NCBI GenBank assembly: GCA_963725035.1
Contig: CAVRWX010000019.1
Location: 124,001 to 188,000 of the forward strand
Origin: JALZKA01 sp963725035
Lineage (GTDB): Bacteria; Actinomycetota; Thermoleophilia; Solirubrobacterales; 70-9
Length of the DNA stretch: 64,000 nucleotides
Reading direction: 5' to 3'
Shown one piece after another: positions 25,427 to 34,157 of this stretch. Every line of letters begins with the position of its first letter. The first letter of the stretch is position 1. Under the pieces are notes generated by a model. It searched no databases and had not been told where the DNA came from. It saw only the letters and a program-made list of their open reading frames with translations. The position numbers were made by a program, and so were the translations under genes.

Positions 25427-26182
25427 ATGCTGACTGAGGTGGCCGACGGCGTCTGGGTCCGGCAGAGTGAGTGGGTCTGGACCAATTCCATCGTGGTGCG
25501 CGGGGAGGATGGCTTGATCCTGGTCGATCCCGGAATCCACGGTTCCGAGCTGAACGAGCTCGCGGATGACCTGGACCGGCTCGGCATCCCGGTGGTCGCC
25601 GGATTCTCCACCCATCCAGACTGGGACCACCTGCTTTGGCATCCCCGGTTCGGCGAAGTGCCGCGCTACTCCACCGCTGCCGGCGCCACCTTTGCCGGTG
25701 AACACCGAGAGGAGGAGCAGGCGGGGGCGGCGGAGGAGGGCGGATCGGACATCCCTCTCGAGCTGATCGGGCTCGTCACCCCGCTGCCCGCGGACGGCGG
25801 AGCCGTGCCGGGCGAGATCATCGAGCATCAGGCGCACCGCGTCGGCCACGCCGCGGTCCTCCTCGCGGACCGTGGCGTCTTAATCGCCGGCGACATGCTC
25901 TCCGACATCCTGATTCCGCTCTTCGACTCTCTTCAAGACGATCAGGTGGGCGCCTACGAGACGGCACTCGGCCGGCTTGATGAGGCCGCCAAGCACGTCG
26001 ATGTCATGGTCCCCGGCCACGGCGCCGTTGCCGAGGGTTCCGAGGTGGCGGCGCGCCTCGCCGCCGATCGTGCCTACATCGACGCGCTGCGGCGAGGAGA
26101 AGAACCGGTCGACGCGCGTCTGGATGCGGACTGGGTCGTCGGCATCCACGAGTCGAATCTGGAGCAGGCCCGAGAGCGGTAG
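25427..26182 (+). CDS. MBL-fold metallo-hydrolase
   Basis: 251 aa. The metal motif reads STHPDWDHLLW, so the usual HxHxDH appears as HxDxDH with the second His replaced by Asp; further ligands are in VGHAAVLLADRGVLIAGDML and VPGHG. A hydrolase function (thioesterase- or lactonase-like) is plausible. The altered first metal site may change metal preference. The stop is followed immediately by a strong 14-bp hairpin. Confidence 0.85.
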   Translation: MLTEVADGVWVRQSEWVWTNSIVVRGEDGLILVDPGIHGSELNELADDLDRLGIPVVAGFSTHPDWDHLLWHPRFGEVPRYSTAAGATFAGEHREEEQAGAAEEGGSDIPLELIGLVTPLPADGGAVPGEIIEHQAHRVGHAAVLLADRGVLIAGDMLSDILIPLFDSLQDDQVGAYETALGRLDEAAKHVDVMVPGHGAVAEGSEVAARLAADRAYIDALRRGEEPVDARLDADWVVGIHESNLEQARER

Positions 26183-26213
26183 CGCCGTTGCGATGGAGGC
26201 CATCGCAACGGCG
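26183..26213. terminator. perfect 14-bp hairpin between convergent genes
   Basis: CGCCGTTGCGATGG, loop AGG, CCATCGCAACGGCG. It begins at the MBL gene stop and lies before the convergent methyltransferase stop at 26240. No T-run, as common for actinobacterial terminators; it would act on both strands. Confidence 0.8.
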
Positions 26214-26239
26214 GGCGCAGCTCGGTGAGCCCTGAACCG

Positions 26240-27025
26240 CTAGTCGTCCGCCAGCCGCCCGCCGACGAACTGGACCAGGCCGGAGACCCGGCGGCGAACT
26301 CCCTCGAAACCTCGTTCGGCCAGCGCCTCGGTGATCTCGTCGGGCTCGAAGACGCGCATTCCGCTGAGGCGCTCGACGACCGGCTTCATCGGCCGCACCG
26401 TGACCGGCCGCCGGATCGAGGTCATGATCGCGATGCGGCCGCCCGGAGCGAGGACCCGGCGCATCTCGTCGATGGCGTCGAACGGGTCGGCGAAGAGGTG
26501 GAGGGCCGCGAAGCAGCAAGCGCAGTCGAAGCTCGAGTCAGCGAAGGGGAGAGCGGTGGCGTCGCCGCGGATCAGAGCGAGGTTCTCGACGCCGGCCTTG
26601 CGGGTGTCCTCGACGCCGCGGGCGAGCATCGTCTGTGAAGCGTCGATGCCGACGACGAGCCCGTCCTCGCCAGCCGCGCGGGCGAACGCGCGTGAGAAGT
26701 TGGCGGGCCCGCATGCCACATCGAGCACGCGGTCGCCTTGGCCAAGGCCGAGGAACAGGCGGGCGATCCGGACCTCCTCGGCCATGCCGGGCCCGGTCAG
26801 TCCCTTCGCCGCCCACGCCAGGGTGGGGCGCCACCAGCGCTCATAGATGACCGGGACGGCGCGGGTCAGCATCAGGTTCTGAGTCACGCCGGTCGATTCG
26901 GGTGCCTGCTCCCCAAGGAGGTCGAGGTAGCCGTGATCCCAGGAGGCGTCTTCAGACGCAAGGGCGTTCGAGCGCGGGTCAAGGACCTCGCTCAAGCGAG
27001 CGCGCACGTCAGTCGCGGTAGTCAT
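26240..27025 (-). CDS. SAM-dependent class I methyltransferase
   Basis: 261 aa from the ATG at 27025. Motif I is VLDVACGPANFSRAFARAAG, motif II region DASQTMLARGV, motif III ALPFADSSFDCACCFAALHLF, then LAPGGRIAIMTS. An N-terminal ~85 aa region precedes the Rossmann fold. Resembles UbiE/methyltransferase-11 proteins; substrate unknown. Preceded at 7-nt spacing by AGAAGG that is part of leader hairpin copy B, the same arrangement as the DUF1365 gene. Confidence 0.88.
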   Translation of the reverse strand: MTTATDVRARLSEVLDPRSNALASEDASWDHGYLDLLGEQAPESTGVTQNLMLTRAVPVIYERWWRPTLAWAAKGLTGPGMAEEVRIARLFLGLGQGDRVLDVACGPANFSRAFARAAGEDGLVVGIDASQTMLARGVEDTRKAGVENLALIRGDATALPFADSSFDCACCFAALHLFADPFDAIDEMRRVLAPGGRIAIMTSIRRPVTVRPMKPVVERLSGMRVFEPDEITEALAERGFEGVRRRVSGLVQFVGGRLADD

Positions 27026-27026
27026 G

Positions 27027-27051
27027 TGAGCACCTTCTAGGTGCGAAAGCA
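27027..27051 (-). promoter_or_regulatory. start-proximal leader hairpin, copy B
   Basis: Minus strand: TGCTTTCGC, stem GCACCT / AGGTGC with AGA loop (27030-27044), TCA, then one base and the ATG. The 3' arm includes the AGAAGG ribosome binding site of the methyltransferase. Located in the 47-nt gap after the small upstream gene. Confidence 0.7.
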
Positions 27052-27072
27052 GCATGAGTGCCGTTGGTGGGG

Positions 27073-27306
27073 TCATCGCGCGCCGCGTGGTTCGCCCGAG
27101 TGCGCCGAGAGCTCGGTGAGACGCACGATCTGGCGCTCGCCTTCGGCGCGGACCGGGTCACCCGCGGGCAGGCCCTGGATGAGCTTCGCGATGCGGTTGC
27201 GGATCTGAAGCGAGAAGTGCGGCGTCGCGGGTCCGGCGAGCGCGCGGATGTCGTCGATCGTGATCGGCCGGCCGCCGAGCCGGTCTGGTCGCTCTGCTTC
27301 GCTCAC
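27073..27306 (-). CDS. small conserved hypothetical protein, 77 aa
   Basis: Begins at a GTG that overlaps the preceding stop as GTGA (27303-27306). Sequence includes PITIDDIRALAGPATPHFSLQIRNRIAKLIQGLPAGDPVRAEGERQIVRL: helical, charged, no signal peptide. Unknown family. Coupled to the upstream cell-wall-binding-repeat gene and followed by leader copy B. Confidence 0.65.
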   Translation of the reverse strand: MSEAERPDRLGGRPITIDDIRALAGPATPHFSLQIRNRIAKLIQGLPAGDPVRAEGERQIVRLTELSAHSGEPRGAR

Positions 27307-28655
27307 TGCGCGTCGTCTTCCTGATCCTCGGATTTCTTCTTTTCGTCGCCGGGCGTCTCCGTCTCAGGGCTATCCGAGCCCAGGATGTCCTCGCCCGTGC
27401 CGGACTCTACCCGCGCCACCTCCGCGATCTCGTCGAGCTCGACCTGGGCGTCAACGGACAGCGCCGTCTCGTCGCCGATGATCCAGATGTGGTTGTAGAG
27501 GGCGCGCGTCGGGTCGTCCTCGTAGCCCGGCTTGAGATCAAGCAGGTATCCCTCGAGCGCCGGAGGCGGCCTGTCGGGATCGTCGGTCAATAGCAGCGGC
27601 CCCCACGTGCCCGTGCCCGAGAGCGCCGCGGCGGCGCCGGCGTCGGAGGGATTGGCCAGGTTCGCGATCACGAAGCCGTGCCCTGGGTCGTTGATGTTCC
27701 AGCCGAAGTTGCCATCAACAAATCGTGCGAACGCCACCGCGTTCGTCACGGCATCCTCCTCGTCCGCCGCGCGAGTCACGGTCGCGTCGGTTGCCGCCGA
27801 GATTTCCTTCACCGCATCGTCCGAGATCACGTCCTCGGAGCCGAGCACGAAGACCGGCACGTCCTTCAGGCGCTCGATCGCCTTGATCGTCGCCGAGGGC
27901 ACCGAGTCCGCCTGGGCGAAGAGCACGGCGTCGCCCGAGCGGGCCGCCCAGGCAGCGGCCGGCATCGCGAACTCCGGATCGTCGGAGGAGGCGATGAGGA
28001 TGTGCTCAGGGGGACCGTCCGCCAGTTCCTCGCGAAGCTCGAGAACCGAGACGGCGATCTCGGCCGAGCTGCCGCCTTCGATGGCCTCGGTGTCGAGGCC
28101 CTCAACCTCGCCCGCGTCGCCCACCGTGAAAGCCTGCGCGCCGCCGGTGGCGGCTCCGCCTGTGGGAGCAAGGGAGTCGATGGTTCCCTGGGTCAGCTCG
28201 TCGAGCGAGCCATCCCGCGTGTACAGGATCGGCGCGCCGATCGGTTGGGCGAAGAGCGATGAGGCTGCGATCGCGCCCGCCCATTCCTCGGAGTCGACCA
28301 GCGTGACCGCGTCGGGCCCCTTCACCACGCCGCCCGTTGGAGTGGTGGCCAGCGCGACCCCCGCTGCGTTCGCGACCGAGTCCTCTCCCGCGACGCGGGT
28401 CGTGTTGCGGGTCGCAAACGCCGGGAAGCCCAAATCGGCTGGCTCTTCCGGGGTCTCGCTCTCGTCGACGACGACCTCGGGCGCGGGCGCGGACTCGATG
28501 ACCTTGGTGTCTTCACCGGCGATCTTGGTCCCAGCAAAGACGGCGCCACCGATTACGACCAGAAGCCCGAGGATCGCCAGCGCCCCCCGCAATTTGTGCG
28601 AGCGCAGCCAGAAGAACACGTCGCTCACGAAGTAGCGGACCCTTTCACCACGCAT
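27303..28655 (-). CDS. membrane-anchored cell-wall-binding-repeat 2 (CWB2-like) protein
   Basis: 450 aa from the ATG at 28655. A single N-terminal membrane segment (LRGALAILGLLVVIGGAVFAG) follows a short basic cytosolic tail. The exterior part has repeated CWB2-type units: AVTLVDSEEWAGAIAASSLFAQPIGAPILYT, DAVLFAQADSVPSATIKAIERLKDVPVFVLGSEDVIS and GPLLLTDDPDRPPPALEGYLLDLKPGY...IWIIGDETALS. CWB2 domains bind wall polymers in other bacteria. The acidic/lysine-rich tail is disordered. Divergent from an M23 hydrolase, consistent with envelope work. Confidence 0.8.
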   Translation of the reverse strand: MRGERVRYFVSDVFFWLRSHKLRGALAILGLLVVIGGAVFAGTKIAGEDTKVIESAPAPEVVVDESETPEEPADLGFPAFATRNTTRVAGEDSVANAAGVALATTPTGGVVKGPDAVTLVDSEEWAGAIAASSLFAQPIGAPILYTRDGSLDELTQGTIDSLAPTGGAATGGAQAFTVGDAGEVEGLDTEAIEGGSSAEIAVSVLELREELADGPPEHILIASSDDPEFAMPAAAWAARSGDAVLFAQADSVPSATIKAIERLKDVPVFVLGSEDVISDDAVKEISAATDATVTRAADEEDAVTNAVAFARFVDGNFGWNINDPGHGFVIANLANPSDAGAAAALSGTGTWGPLLLTDDPDRPPPALEGYLLDLKPGYEDDPTRALYNHIWIIGDETALSVDAQVELDEIAEVARVESGTGEDILGSDSPETETPGDEKKKSEDQEDDAQ

Positions 28656-28771
28656 GGAAAGGTAGTGCCCTGGGCACGGCAGGAGGGGTGCAAGAGTCCT
28701 TGCATTTCGCATAATTAGTGTTAAGGAATGCTTGCAATAGGCCCGATCCTTGCTACTTTGGCCCCAGGATC
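28656..28771. promoter_or_regulatory. AT-rich divergent promoter region
   Basis: The only clearly A/T-rich patch nearby. On the plus strand TTGCAA (28733-28738), 16 nt, then TACTTT is a reasonable sigma-A promoter for the M23 gene. On the minus strand TTGCAA followed after about 17 nt by TTATGC may serve the CWB2 gene. A 13-nt palindrome GTGCCC-T-GGGCAC lies near 28665. Predictions only. Confidence 0.4.
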
Positions 28772-29926
28772 GTGCCCGCGAGCCCCTCTAAATCCCTGCG
28801 TCTTTTGCTGGCCGCAACCGCTGCCGGCGTCGCTATGGCAGGCGGGACGGCCCTTGGCCAGACGCTCGAGTCGCAGCGTGACTCGAAGCAGGCAGAGCTC
28901 GAACAGGTGCGTGCCCAGGAGGGGGTGCTGTCGACCGAGCTCGCCAGATACTCGGAGCAGGTCGACCAGCTCGCAGGCCAGGTGGCGACGCTTCGCAACC
29001 GCGAGGCGATCGTCGCCGAGGAGCTCGCCCAGACCCAGGCCAGGCTCGAGGCCGAGGCCGACCGGCTCGCCACGCTCCGCGAGCGTCTCGGCCGTTCCCT
29101 GAAGGTCCTCTCCAAGCGCCTCGTCGAGATCTACAAGTCGGATGAGCCCGACGCGCTAACCGTGATCCTCGACTCCGACGGCTTCGACGACCTCGTCAAT
29201 CGCTACGACTACCTCGACCGGGTCCAGGACCAGGACGCGGGCATCGTTGACAGGGTCCGCGACCTACGCGACGAGTCCGAGGACCTCGTGGGCGAGATCC
29301 GCGACGCCCGCGACGAGATCGCGGCCAAGAAGGCGGAGCTCGAGCGCACCCGCATGCAGCTCGAGGAGCGCGAGGCCGAGCTCGCGGCCGTCCGCGACCA
29401 GAAGGCGGCGGCGCTTGACGCGACGCGAGTCAAGGAGGACCACCTCGAGGAGGACCTCTCACATCTGAACGCACAGATCCAGGAGGCCCTGGCGGACGCT
29501 CAGAGCTCGACCAGTACCACCGACCCGCTTCCCGCCGGCCCCATACAGGGCGCCAGCGGCGGCTTCATCTGGCCCGTGAACGGCCCGGTCGTGTCGCCGT
29601 TCGGGCCGCGCTGGGGCCGCCTCCACGCCGGCATCGACATCGCGGTGCCGTCCGGCACCCCGATCCGCGCGGTCAAGGACGGCAACATCGTGCTGGTCCA
29701 GTCCGAAGCGTCGAGCGGCGGCTACGGCAACTACACCTGCATCGACCACGGCGGCGGCCTCTCCAGCTGCTACGCCCACCAGTCGGTCCAGCAGATCACT
29801 TCCGGGTCCGTTTCTCAAGGCGATGTGATCGGCCTGGTCGGCTGCACAGGCAGCTGCTACGGCGACCATCTCCACTTCGAGATCCGCATCAACGGCGTTC
29901 CGACGGATCCCCTCGGCTACCTCTAG
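28772..29926 (+). CDS. EnvC/NlpD-like coiled-coil M23 family peptidase
   Basis: About 384 aa from a GTG at 28772 directly before a signal peptide (LRLLLAATAAGVAMAGGTALGQ). A long coiled coil (about 30-240, many E/R/Q heptads) leads to an M23 LytM domain with zinc ligands H285 and D289 in HAGID and H366/H368 in HLHFEI. Both the HxxxD and HxH motifs are complete, so the enzyme should be active on peptidoglycan cross-links rather than only an activator. The earlier GTG at 28718 is possible but would add 18 residues before the signal. Confidence 0.88.
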   Translation: MPASPSKSLRLLLAATAAGVAMAGGTALGQTLESQRDSKQAELEQVRAQEGVLSTELARYSEQVDQLAGQVATLRNREAIVAEELAQTQARLEAEADRLATLRERLGRSLKVLSKRLVEIYKSDEPDALTVILDSDGFDDLVNRYDYLDRVQDQDAGIVDRVRDLRDESEDLVGEIRDARDEIAAKKAELERTRMQLEEREAELAAVRDQKAAALDATRVKEDHLEEDLSHLNAQIQEALADAQSSTSTTDPLPAGPIQGASGGFIWPVNGPVVSPFGPRWGRLHAGIDIAVPSGTPIRAVKDGNIVLVQSEASSGGYGNYTCIDHGGGLSSCYAHQSVQQITSGSVSQGDVIGLVGCTGSCYGDHLHFEIRINGVPTDPLGYL

Positions 29927-29988
29927 CCAATCGCAGGCATAGAAACCGCCTGGACGGGTACCGGGCTATATTCGCGCGTAACCCCGGT

Positions 29989-30642
29989 ATGGACACTGCG
30001 GTCAAAATTCCCCGCGCGCAGACGCGCGAACCCAAGAGCGTGAACGCGCGTGCTTTCGCTGCGGGTTCGGGCGTCACCGCCGCGCTCGTCGCGGCCGCAA
30101 TCGTCGTCTTCGCCTCAGTCGCCGCGTATGTCGGCTTCGAGGGCATGCCCTTCGGCTCCGGCGATTCTGCCGACTCCACCGCGTCGCTTCGCTCGGGCGC
30201 GCCGCAGGCCGCCGCTCTTGCCGCCGGGGTGACCGCCGACGCCGTCGCAGCCGATCCCGCCGACCCGAGCCCAGCCGCCCTCGCCGAGATCCGTGCCGCT
30301 CTGCCCCCGGGCGCCACCGACGGCCCGGGCCCCGGTGGACCAACGGACGACCCCATCACGGGCGGTGGCAGCGGCCCCGGCCCCGTTGATCCTGTCGACC
30401 CCGTTGATCCCGGTACACCCGGTCCGGTCCAGGGCACGATCGGCGGCGTCGACGACGCGGCCGGCGGCCTCGGCCTCGATCTTCCGCTCAATGAGCTGAC
30501 CGACCCGGTCACGCAGCCGGTCGACGACGTTGTCGGCGGCACGCTCAACAACGTCGGCAACGGCGTCGGCGCCGGGAACCTCGGCGACAACGTGAACGGA
30601 ACGCTCAACGGCGTCACCGGCGGCCTTCTCGGCGGCAGCTAG
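29989..30642 (+). CDS. membrane-anchored Gly/Pro-rich surface protein
   Basis: 217 aa. Basic N-terminus, one transmembrane segment around residues 25-50 (SGVTAALVAAAIVVFASVAAYVG), then an Ala/Asp-rich stretch, a VDPVDPVDPGTPGP linker, and a C-terminal Gly/Asn/Leu repeat region with GGTLNNVGNGVG and GTLNGVTGGLLGG. No enzyme motif; probably an envelope structural protein. The family is not recognised. Follows the M23 gene by 62 nt. Confidence 0.65.
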   Translation: MDTAVKIPRAQTREPKSVNARAFAAGSGVTAALVAAAIVVFASVAAYVGFEGMPFGSGDSADSTASLRSGAPQAAALAAGVTADAVAADPADPSPAALAEIRAALPPGATDGPGPGGPTDDPITGGGSGPGPVDPVDPVDPGTPGPVQGTIGGVDDAAGGLGLDLPLNELTDPVTQPVDDVVGGTLNNVGNGVGAGNLGDNVNGTLNGVTGGLLGGS

Positions 30643-30802
30643 AGGCTTGACGCGGGTTTCACGCGCACGCGAGTAACGCCTGGATAGCGTCGCAGGATCG
30701 GGGCCATGCTCCTCGCGCGTGCCTCCAGCACGCGCTTCGTCACATAGCCTCGCCCTGCTCGCTCCCAGGCGCCCTCGCGCACGCGTCAACCCCCGTCAAG
30801 CC

Positions 30803-31528
30803 TCAGACCTTCGAGCTCAGCCAAGCGAGAGCGACCGACTGCATCTCCTGGTCGTGCTGGATCGAGCGGTGGTGCCCGCCCGGCAGGACGATGAGCTTCT
30901 TCGGCTCGGGCTTCCTGGCCGCGACCTCCTCGGAGAATTCGCTCGGGATGCGCTCGTCGCCCTTGGCGTGTAGGACGATCAGCGGCTTCGCGCCCATCAG
31001 CTCCGCCGCTTCGCGCAGGTCGTGCTCACCGAGCCAGGCCTCGAGGTCGTCCCTGGAAGCCTCCGAGACCCGGAAGTCGAGCTTCTTGGCGGCGAGCATG
31101 CGGCGCAGGTGCTCCTCGCCCGCCGGGCAGATCGCGATCGCGCCCGCGATCGCGCCCGAGGTTGCGGCCGCGTGGATGGCCCAGAAGCCGCCCATGCTCG
31201 AACCCCGGACGCAGACCCGCTCAGAGTCGACTCGGTCGTGCGATGCCAAGAAGCGCGCCATCTTGGCGACGTCGCCCAGGGCGGCGGGACTCATCTCGTC
31301 GGCAGAATCGCCGTGCCCCCGCTGGTCGTAGGAGATCGCGGCCCAGCCCCCGGCAGCGCACATCCGGGCGAAATCGCCGTGGTTCTCCTTTCGTGACCCT
31401 GCGCCGTGGAGGATCACCATGCCCGGCCAGTTGCCCTCCGCCTCGGGAAGCCAGAGCCAGTAGGGGCGGCCCTCGTGCTCGCCCCTTACGCTTGGGGCAT
31501 CCGGGGATGGCAGGGTGCGCCGGAGCAT
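30803..31528 (-). CDS. alpha/beta hydrolase (dienelactone-hydrolase/acyl-peptidase-like)
   Basis: 241 aa. VILHGAGSRKENHGDFARM (oxyanion region), VCVRGSSMGGFWAIHAA with nucleophile Ser in GSSMGG, acid in VLHAKGDERIP and His in GGHHRSIQHD complete the triad. No signal peptide. Esterase or peptidase of unknown substrate. Divergent from lysA with start codons 11 nt apart. Confidence 0.82.
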   Translation of the reverse strand: MLRRTLPSPDAPSVRGEHEGRPYWLWLPEAEGNWPGMVILHGAGSRKENHGDFARMCAAGGWAAISYDQRGHGDSADEMSPAALGDVAKMARFLASHDRVDSERVCVRGSSMGGFWAIHAAATSGAIAGAIAICPAGEEHLRRMLAAKKLDFRVSEASRDDLEAWLGEHDLREAAELMGAKPLIVLHAKGDERIPSEFSEEVAARKPEPKKLIVLPGGHHRSIQHDQEMQSVALAWLSSKV

Positions 31529-31539
31529 CGCCTTGGATA

Positions 31540-32844
31540 ATGACCGGCCCGATGACGACCCAAACCGAAAGCCATCTACCCCGCGGCTCCCGCGTCAACG
31601 ATCGCGGCCACCTCGAGGTGGGCGGTTGCGACGTCGTCAAGCTCGCGCAGGAGTTCGGCACGCCGGCCTACGTCTATGCCGAGGACGACATTCGCTCGCG
31701 CGCTCAGGAGTACCTCGACGCCTTCGCCGCGCGCACTCAGGACTTCGAGGTTGTCTATGCCTCCAAGGCCGCTCCGATCGGGGCGGTCTTCCGCCTCGTC
31801 TCCGAGATGGGGCTGTCGGTCGACGTCGCATCAGCGGGCGAGCTCCACGCCGCACTTCGCGCCGGGGCGGCTCCAGAGCGGATCTACCTTCACGGCAACA
31901 ACAAGACCGAGACCGATCTCAGGCTCGCGACCGAGGCCTCCGTCGGCCACATCGTCTGCGACTCCTTCGACGAGATCGAGCGGCTCGACGGCATCCTCGA
32001 CCGCCCGCAGCAGGTGATGATCCGCGTCACCCCGGGGATCAAGGCCAACACCCACAGCTACATCCAGACGGGGCAGCTCGACTCCAAATTCGGCTTTGGA
32101 CTCGACGACGGCCTGGCCGCGAGGGGGATCGAGGCGATCCGGGAATCGTCGAACCTCGAGCTCGCCGGCCTTCACGCGCACATCGGATCGCAGATCTTCG
32201 AGCTGGAGCCGTACGTGAAGACGATCGAGGCGCTCGGGCGCCTGGCCGACGAGGCGGGACTGAGCGGCGACGAGCTGAGGCTTCTGAACGTCGGAGGCGG
32301 ACTCGGGATCGCATATGAGCCCGGCGATGAGCCGCCCTCGATCGAGAGCTACGTCGACGTGAAGGTCAAGGGCGTCGAGCGGGTCTTCGATCCGGTTCCA
32401 AGGATCCTGGTCGAGCCGGGGCGCTCGCTGGTCGGCAACGCCGGCATCACGCTTTATGAGGTTGGCACCGTGAAGGAGATACCCGGGGTCCGGACCTACG
32501 TCGCCGTCGACGGCGGCATGTCGGACAACCTGCGCCCGATGCTCTACGACGCGAAGTACGACGCGCTGATCGCGAACCGCGCCTCCGATGCGCGCGACAC
32601 GCGCGTCACCGTCGCCGGGATGCACTGCGAGTCGAGCGACATCATCGTGCGCGACGTCGAAATGGCGGCACCAAGGGTGGGGGACGTCCTGGCAACTCCC
32701 GCGACGGGTGCGTACGGTCATGCCATGGCGAACAACTACAACGGCATGCCGCGCCCGCCGGTCGTCTTCGCAAAGGACGGCGAGGCCCGCGTGGTCGTTC
32801 GCCGCGAGACCCTCGATGACCTGGTGGCGCGCGATGTCCAGTGA
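31540..32844 (+). CDS. lysA: diaminopimelate decarboxylase
   Basis: 434 aa from the ATG at 31540 (an ATG at 31552 is also possible). The PLP lysine is K76 in VVYASKAAP; other family motifs are HIGSQIFELEPY, LNVGGGLGIAY, EPGRSLVGNAG, and the substrate Cys region MHCESSDI. It decarboxylates meso-diaminopimelate to lysine. The 3' end overlaps hom by 11 nt, so lysine and threonine branch genes are coupled. The long antisense/upstream extension to 31162 is not coding. Confidence 0.96.
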   Translation: MTGPMTTQTESHLPRGSRVNDRGHLEVGGCDVVKLAQEFGTPAYVYAEDDIRSRAQEYLDAFAARTQDFEVVYASKAAPIGAVFRLVSEMGLSVDVASAGELHAALRAGAAPERIYLHGNNKTETDLRLATEASVGHIVCDSFDEIERLDGILDRPQQVMIRVTPGIKANTHSYIQTGQLDSKFGFGLDDGLAARGIEAIRESSNLELAGLHAHIGSQIFELEPYVKTIEALGRLADEAGLSGDELRLLNVGGGLGIAYEPGDEPPSIESYVDVKVKGVERVFDPVPRILVEPGRSLVGNAGITLYEVGTVKEIPGVRTYVAVDGGMSDNLRPMLYDAKYDALIANRASDARDTRVTVAGMHCESSDIIVRDVEMAAPRVGDVLATPATGAYGHAMANNYNGMPRPPVVFAKDGEARVVVRRETLDDLVARDVQ

Positions 32845-34057
32845 GGCCCGCATCGGGCTCCTCGGGAAAGGAACGGTCGGCGGCGCCTTCGCCGAGCTGG
32901 TCGAGGCTCGCGCCGACGCGGTCGCGGAGGTTGCGGGGAGCCGGCCGTCCATCGCGGGCGTCCTGCGCCGCTCGGAAGGGGACTTCGACGAGATCCTCGC
33001 CGGCTCGGACATCGTCGTCGAGCTGATCGGCGGCACCGACCCCGCACGCGACTACGTCCTGCGGGCGCTCGAGGCAAGAAAGCACGTCGTCACCGCCAAC
33101 AAGCAGCTCATCGCGCAGCACGGTGAGGAGCTCTTCGCGGCGGCGAGAGCGAACGACGTCCAGCTTCGCTTCGAGGCTGCGGTGGCAGGGGTCGTGCCCG
33201 TCATCCGGGTGATCTCGGAAAGCCTGGCCGCGACCGAGATGACGAAGGTCTTCGGGATCGTCAACGGGACGACCAACTTCATCCTCACCGAGATGGCGCG
33301 GACCGGCGCCTCCTACGACGACGCCTTGGCCCGCGCACAGGAGCTGGGCTACGCCGAGGCGGATCCCACGGACGACGTCGGCGGCGCGGACGCAGCCGCG
33401 AAGATGGCGATCCTCGCCCGCCTCGCCTTCGACACACCGGTGAGCCTGGACGACGTCTCGTACGAGGGCATCACCGAGATCCAGCCCGAGGACATGGCCT
33501 ACGCCAAGGAGCTCGGACTCTCGCTGAAGCTCCTCGGCGTGGCCGAGGTGACCGACGCCGGGGTGAGCGTTCGGGTCTTCCCCTGCTTTCTCTATCCCGG
33601 CCATCCGCTGGCGCCGGTGGAGGGCCCGTTCAACGCGGTCATGGTCCAGGCACCTGCGATCACCGAGATCACGATGTCCGGCCCGGGCGCCGGCGGCGTT
33701 GCGACCGCGTCGGCCGTGCTCGGCGACGTCGTCTCGATCCTCGCCGGCAACGCGCCCGTCCACGAGACGAAGCGCGAGCTCGCGGTCGTCTCCGACGTCG
33801 CGTCTTCCTTCTACGTCCACCTGGAGGTGGCGGACCGCCCGGGAGTCCTCGCGGCGGTCGCCGACGTGCTCGGCCAGGCCGGGATCTCGGTCAAGAGCAT
33901 GGTGCAGCAGGGCATCGGCGAGCAGGCGCGCCTCGTCATGGTCCTCCACGAGACCTCAGAGCACGCCTTCTACGGAGCGCTCGCCGAGCTCGCAAAGCTC
34001 GACTTCATGCGCGCCGACCCTCGCGCGATCCGCGTGATCGAGGAGCAGTTCCTATGA
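32834..34057 (+). CDS. hom: homoserine dehydrogenase
   Basis: 407 aa starting MSSEARIGLLGKGTVGG (NADP-binding GxGxxG). Catalytic region VFGIVNGTTNFILTEM and KMAILARLAFDTPV; C-terminal ACT domain YVHLEVADRPGVLAAVADVLGQAGISV, so feedback control by threonine is expected. Converts aspartate semialdehyde to homoserine. The start overlaps lysA by 11 nt. Two imperfect 41-nt repeats begin at its stop codon. Confidence 0.96.
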   Translation: MSSEARIGLLGKGTVGGAFAELVEARADAVAEVAGSRPSIAGVLRRSEGDFDEILAGSDIVVELIGGTDPARDYVLRALEARKHVVTANKQLIAQHGEELFAAARANDVQLRFEAAVAGVVPVIRVISESLAATEMTKVFGIVNGTTNFILTEMARTGASYDDALARAQELGYAEADPTDDVGGADAAAKMAILARLAFDTPVSLDDVSYEGITEIQPEDMAYAKELGLSLKLLGVAEVTDAGVSVRVFPCFLYPGHPLAPVEGPFNAVMVQAPAITEITMSGPGAGGVATASAVLGDVVSILAGNAPVHETKRELAVVSDVASSFYVHLEVADRPGVLAAVADVLGQAGISVKSMVQQGIGEQARLVMVLHETSEHAFYGALAELAKLDFMRADPRAIRVIEEQFL

Positions 34058-34149
34058 GCCGGAAGAGCATCCCCGTTCTTCGAGCTGTAGGCGAATGCTC
34101 AGTGGGTCTGAGCCGGAAGAGCATTCCCGTTCTTGGAGCTGAAGGCGAA
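34055..34149. repeat. two-copy tandem repeat (54-bp period)
   Basis: Two 41-nt units at 34055-34095 and 34109-34149 match at 38 positions and share TGAGCCGGAAGAGCAT. The first unit plus spacer can fold GAGCAT (34065-34070) with ATGCTC (34095-34100). It lies between hom and the GNAT gene; the hom stop TGA is the first codon of unit one, and the second unit ends next to the GTG start of the GNAT gene. Confidence 0.8.
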
Positions 34150-34157
34150 CCAGTGGT

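Noticed and set aside
32642..33949. 435-codon minus-strand frame, with similar long antisense frames at 31831-33036 and 42411-43088
   Set aside because: Antisense to lysA, hom and prfB, whose protein families are certain. Composition is low-complexity His/Asp/Val/Arg typical of shadow frames.
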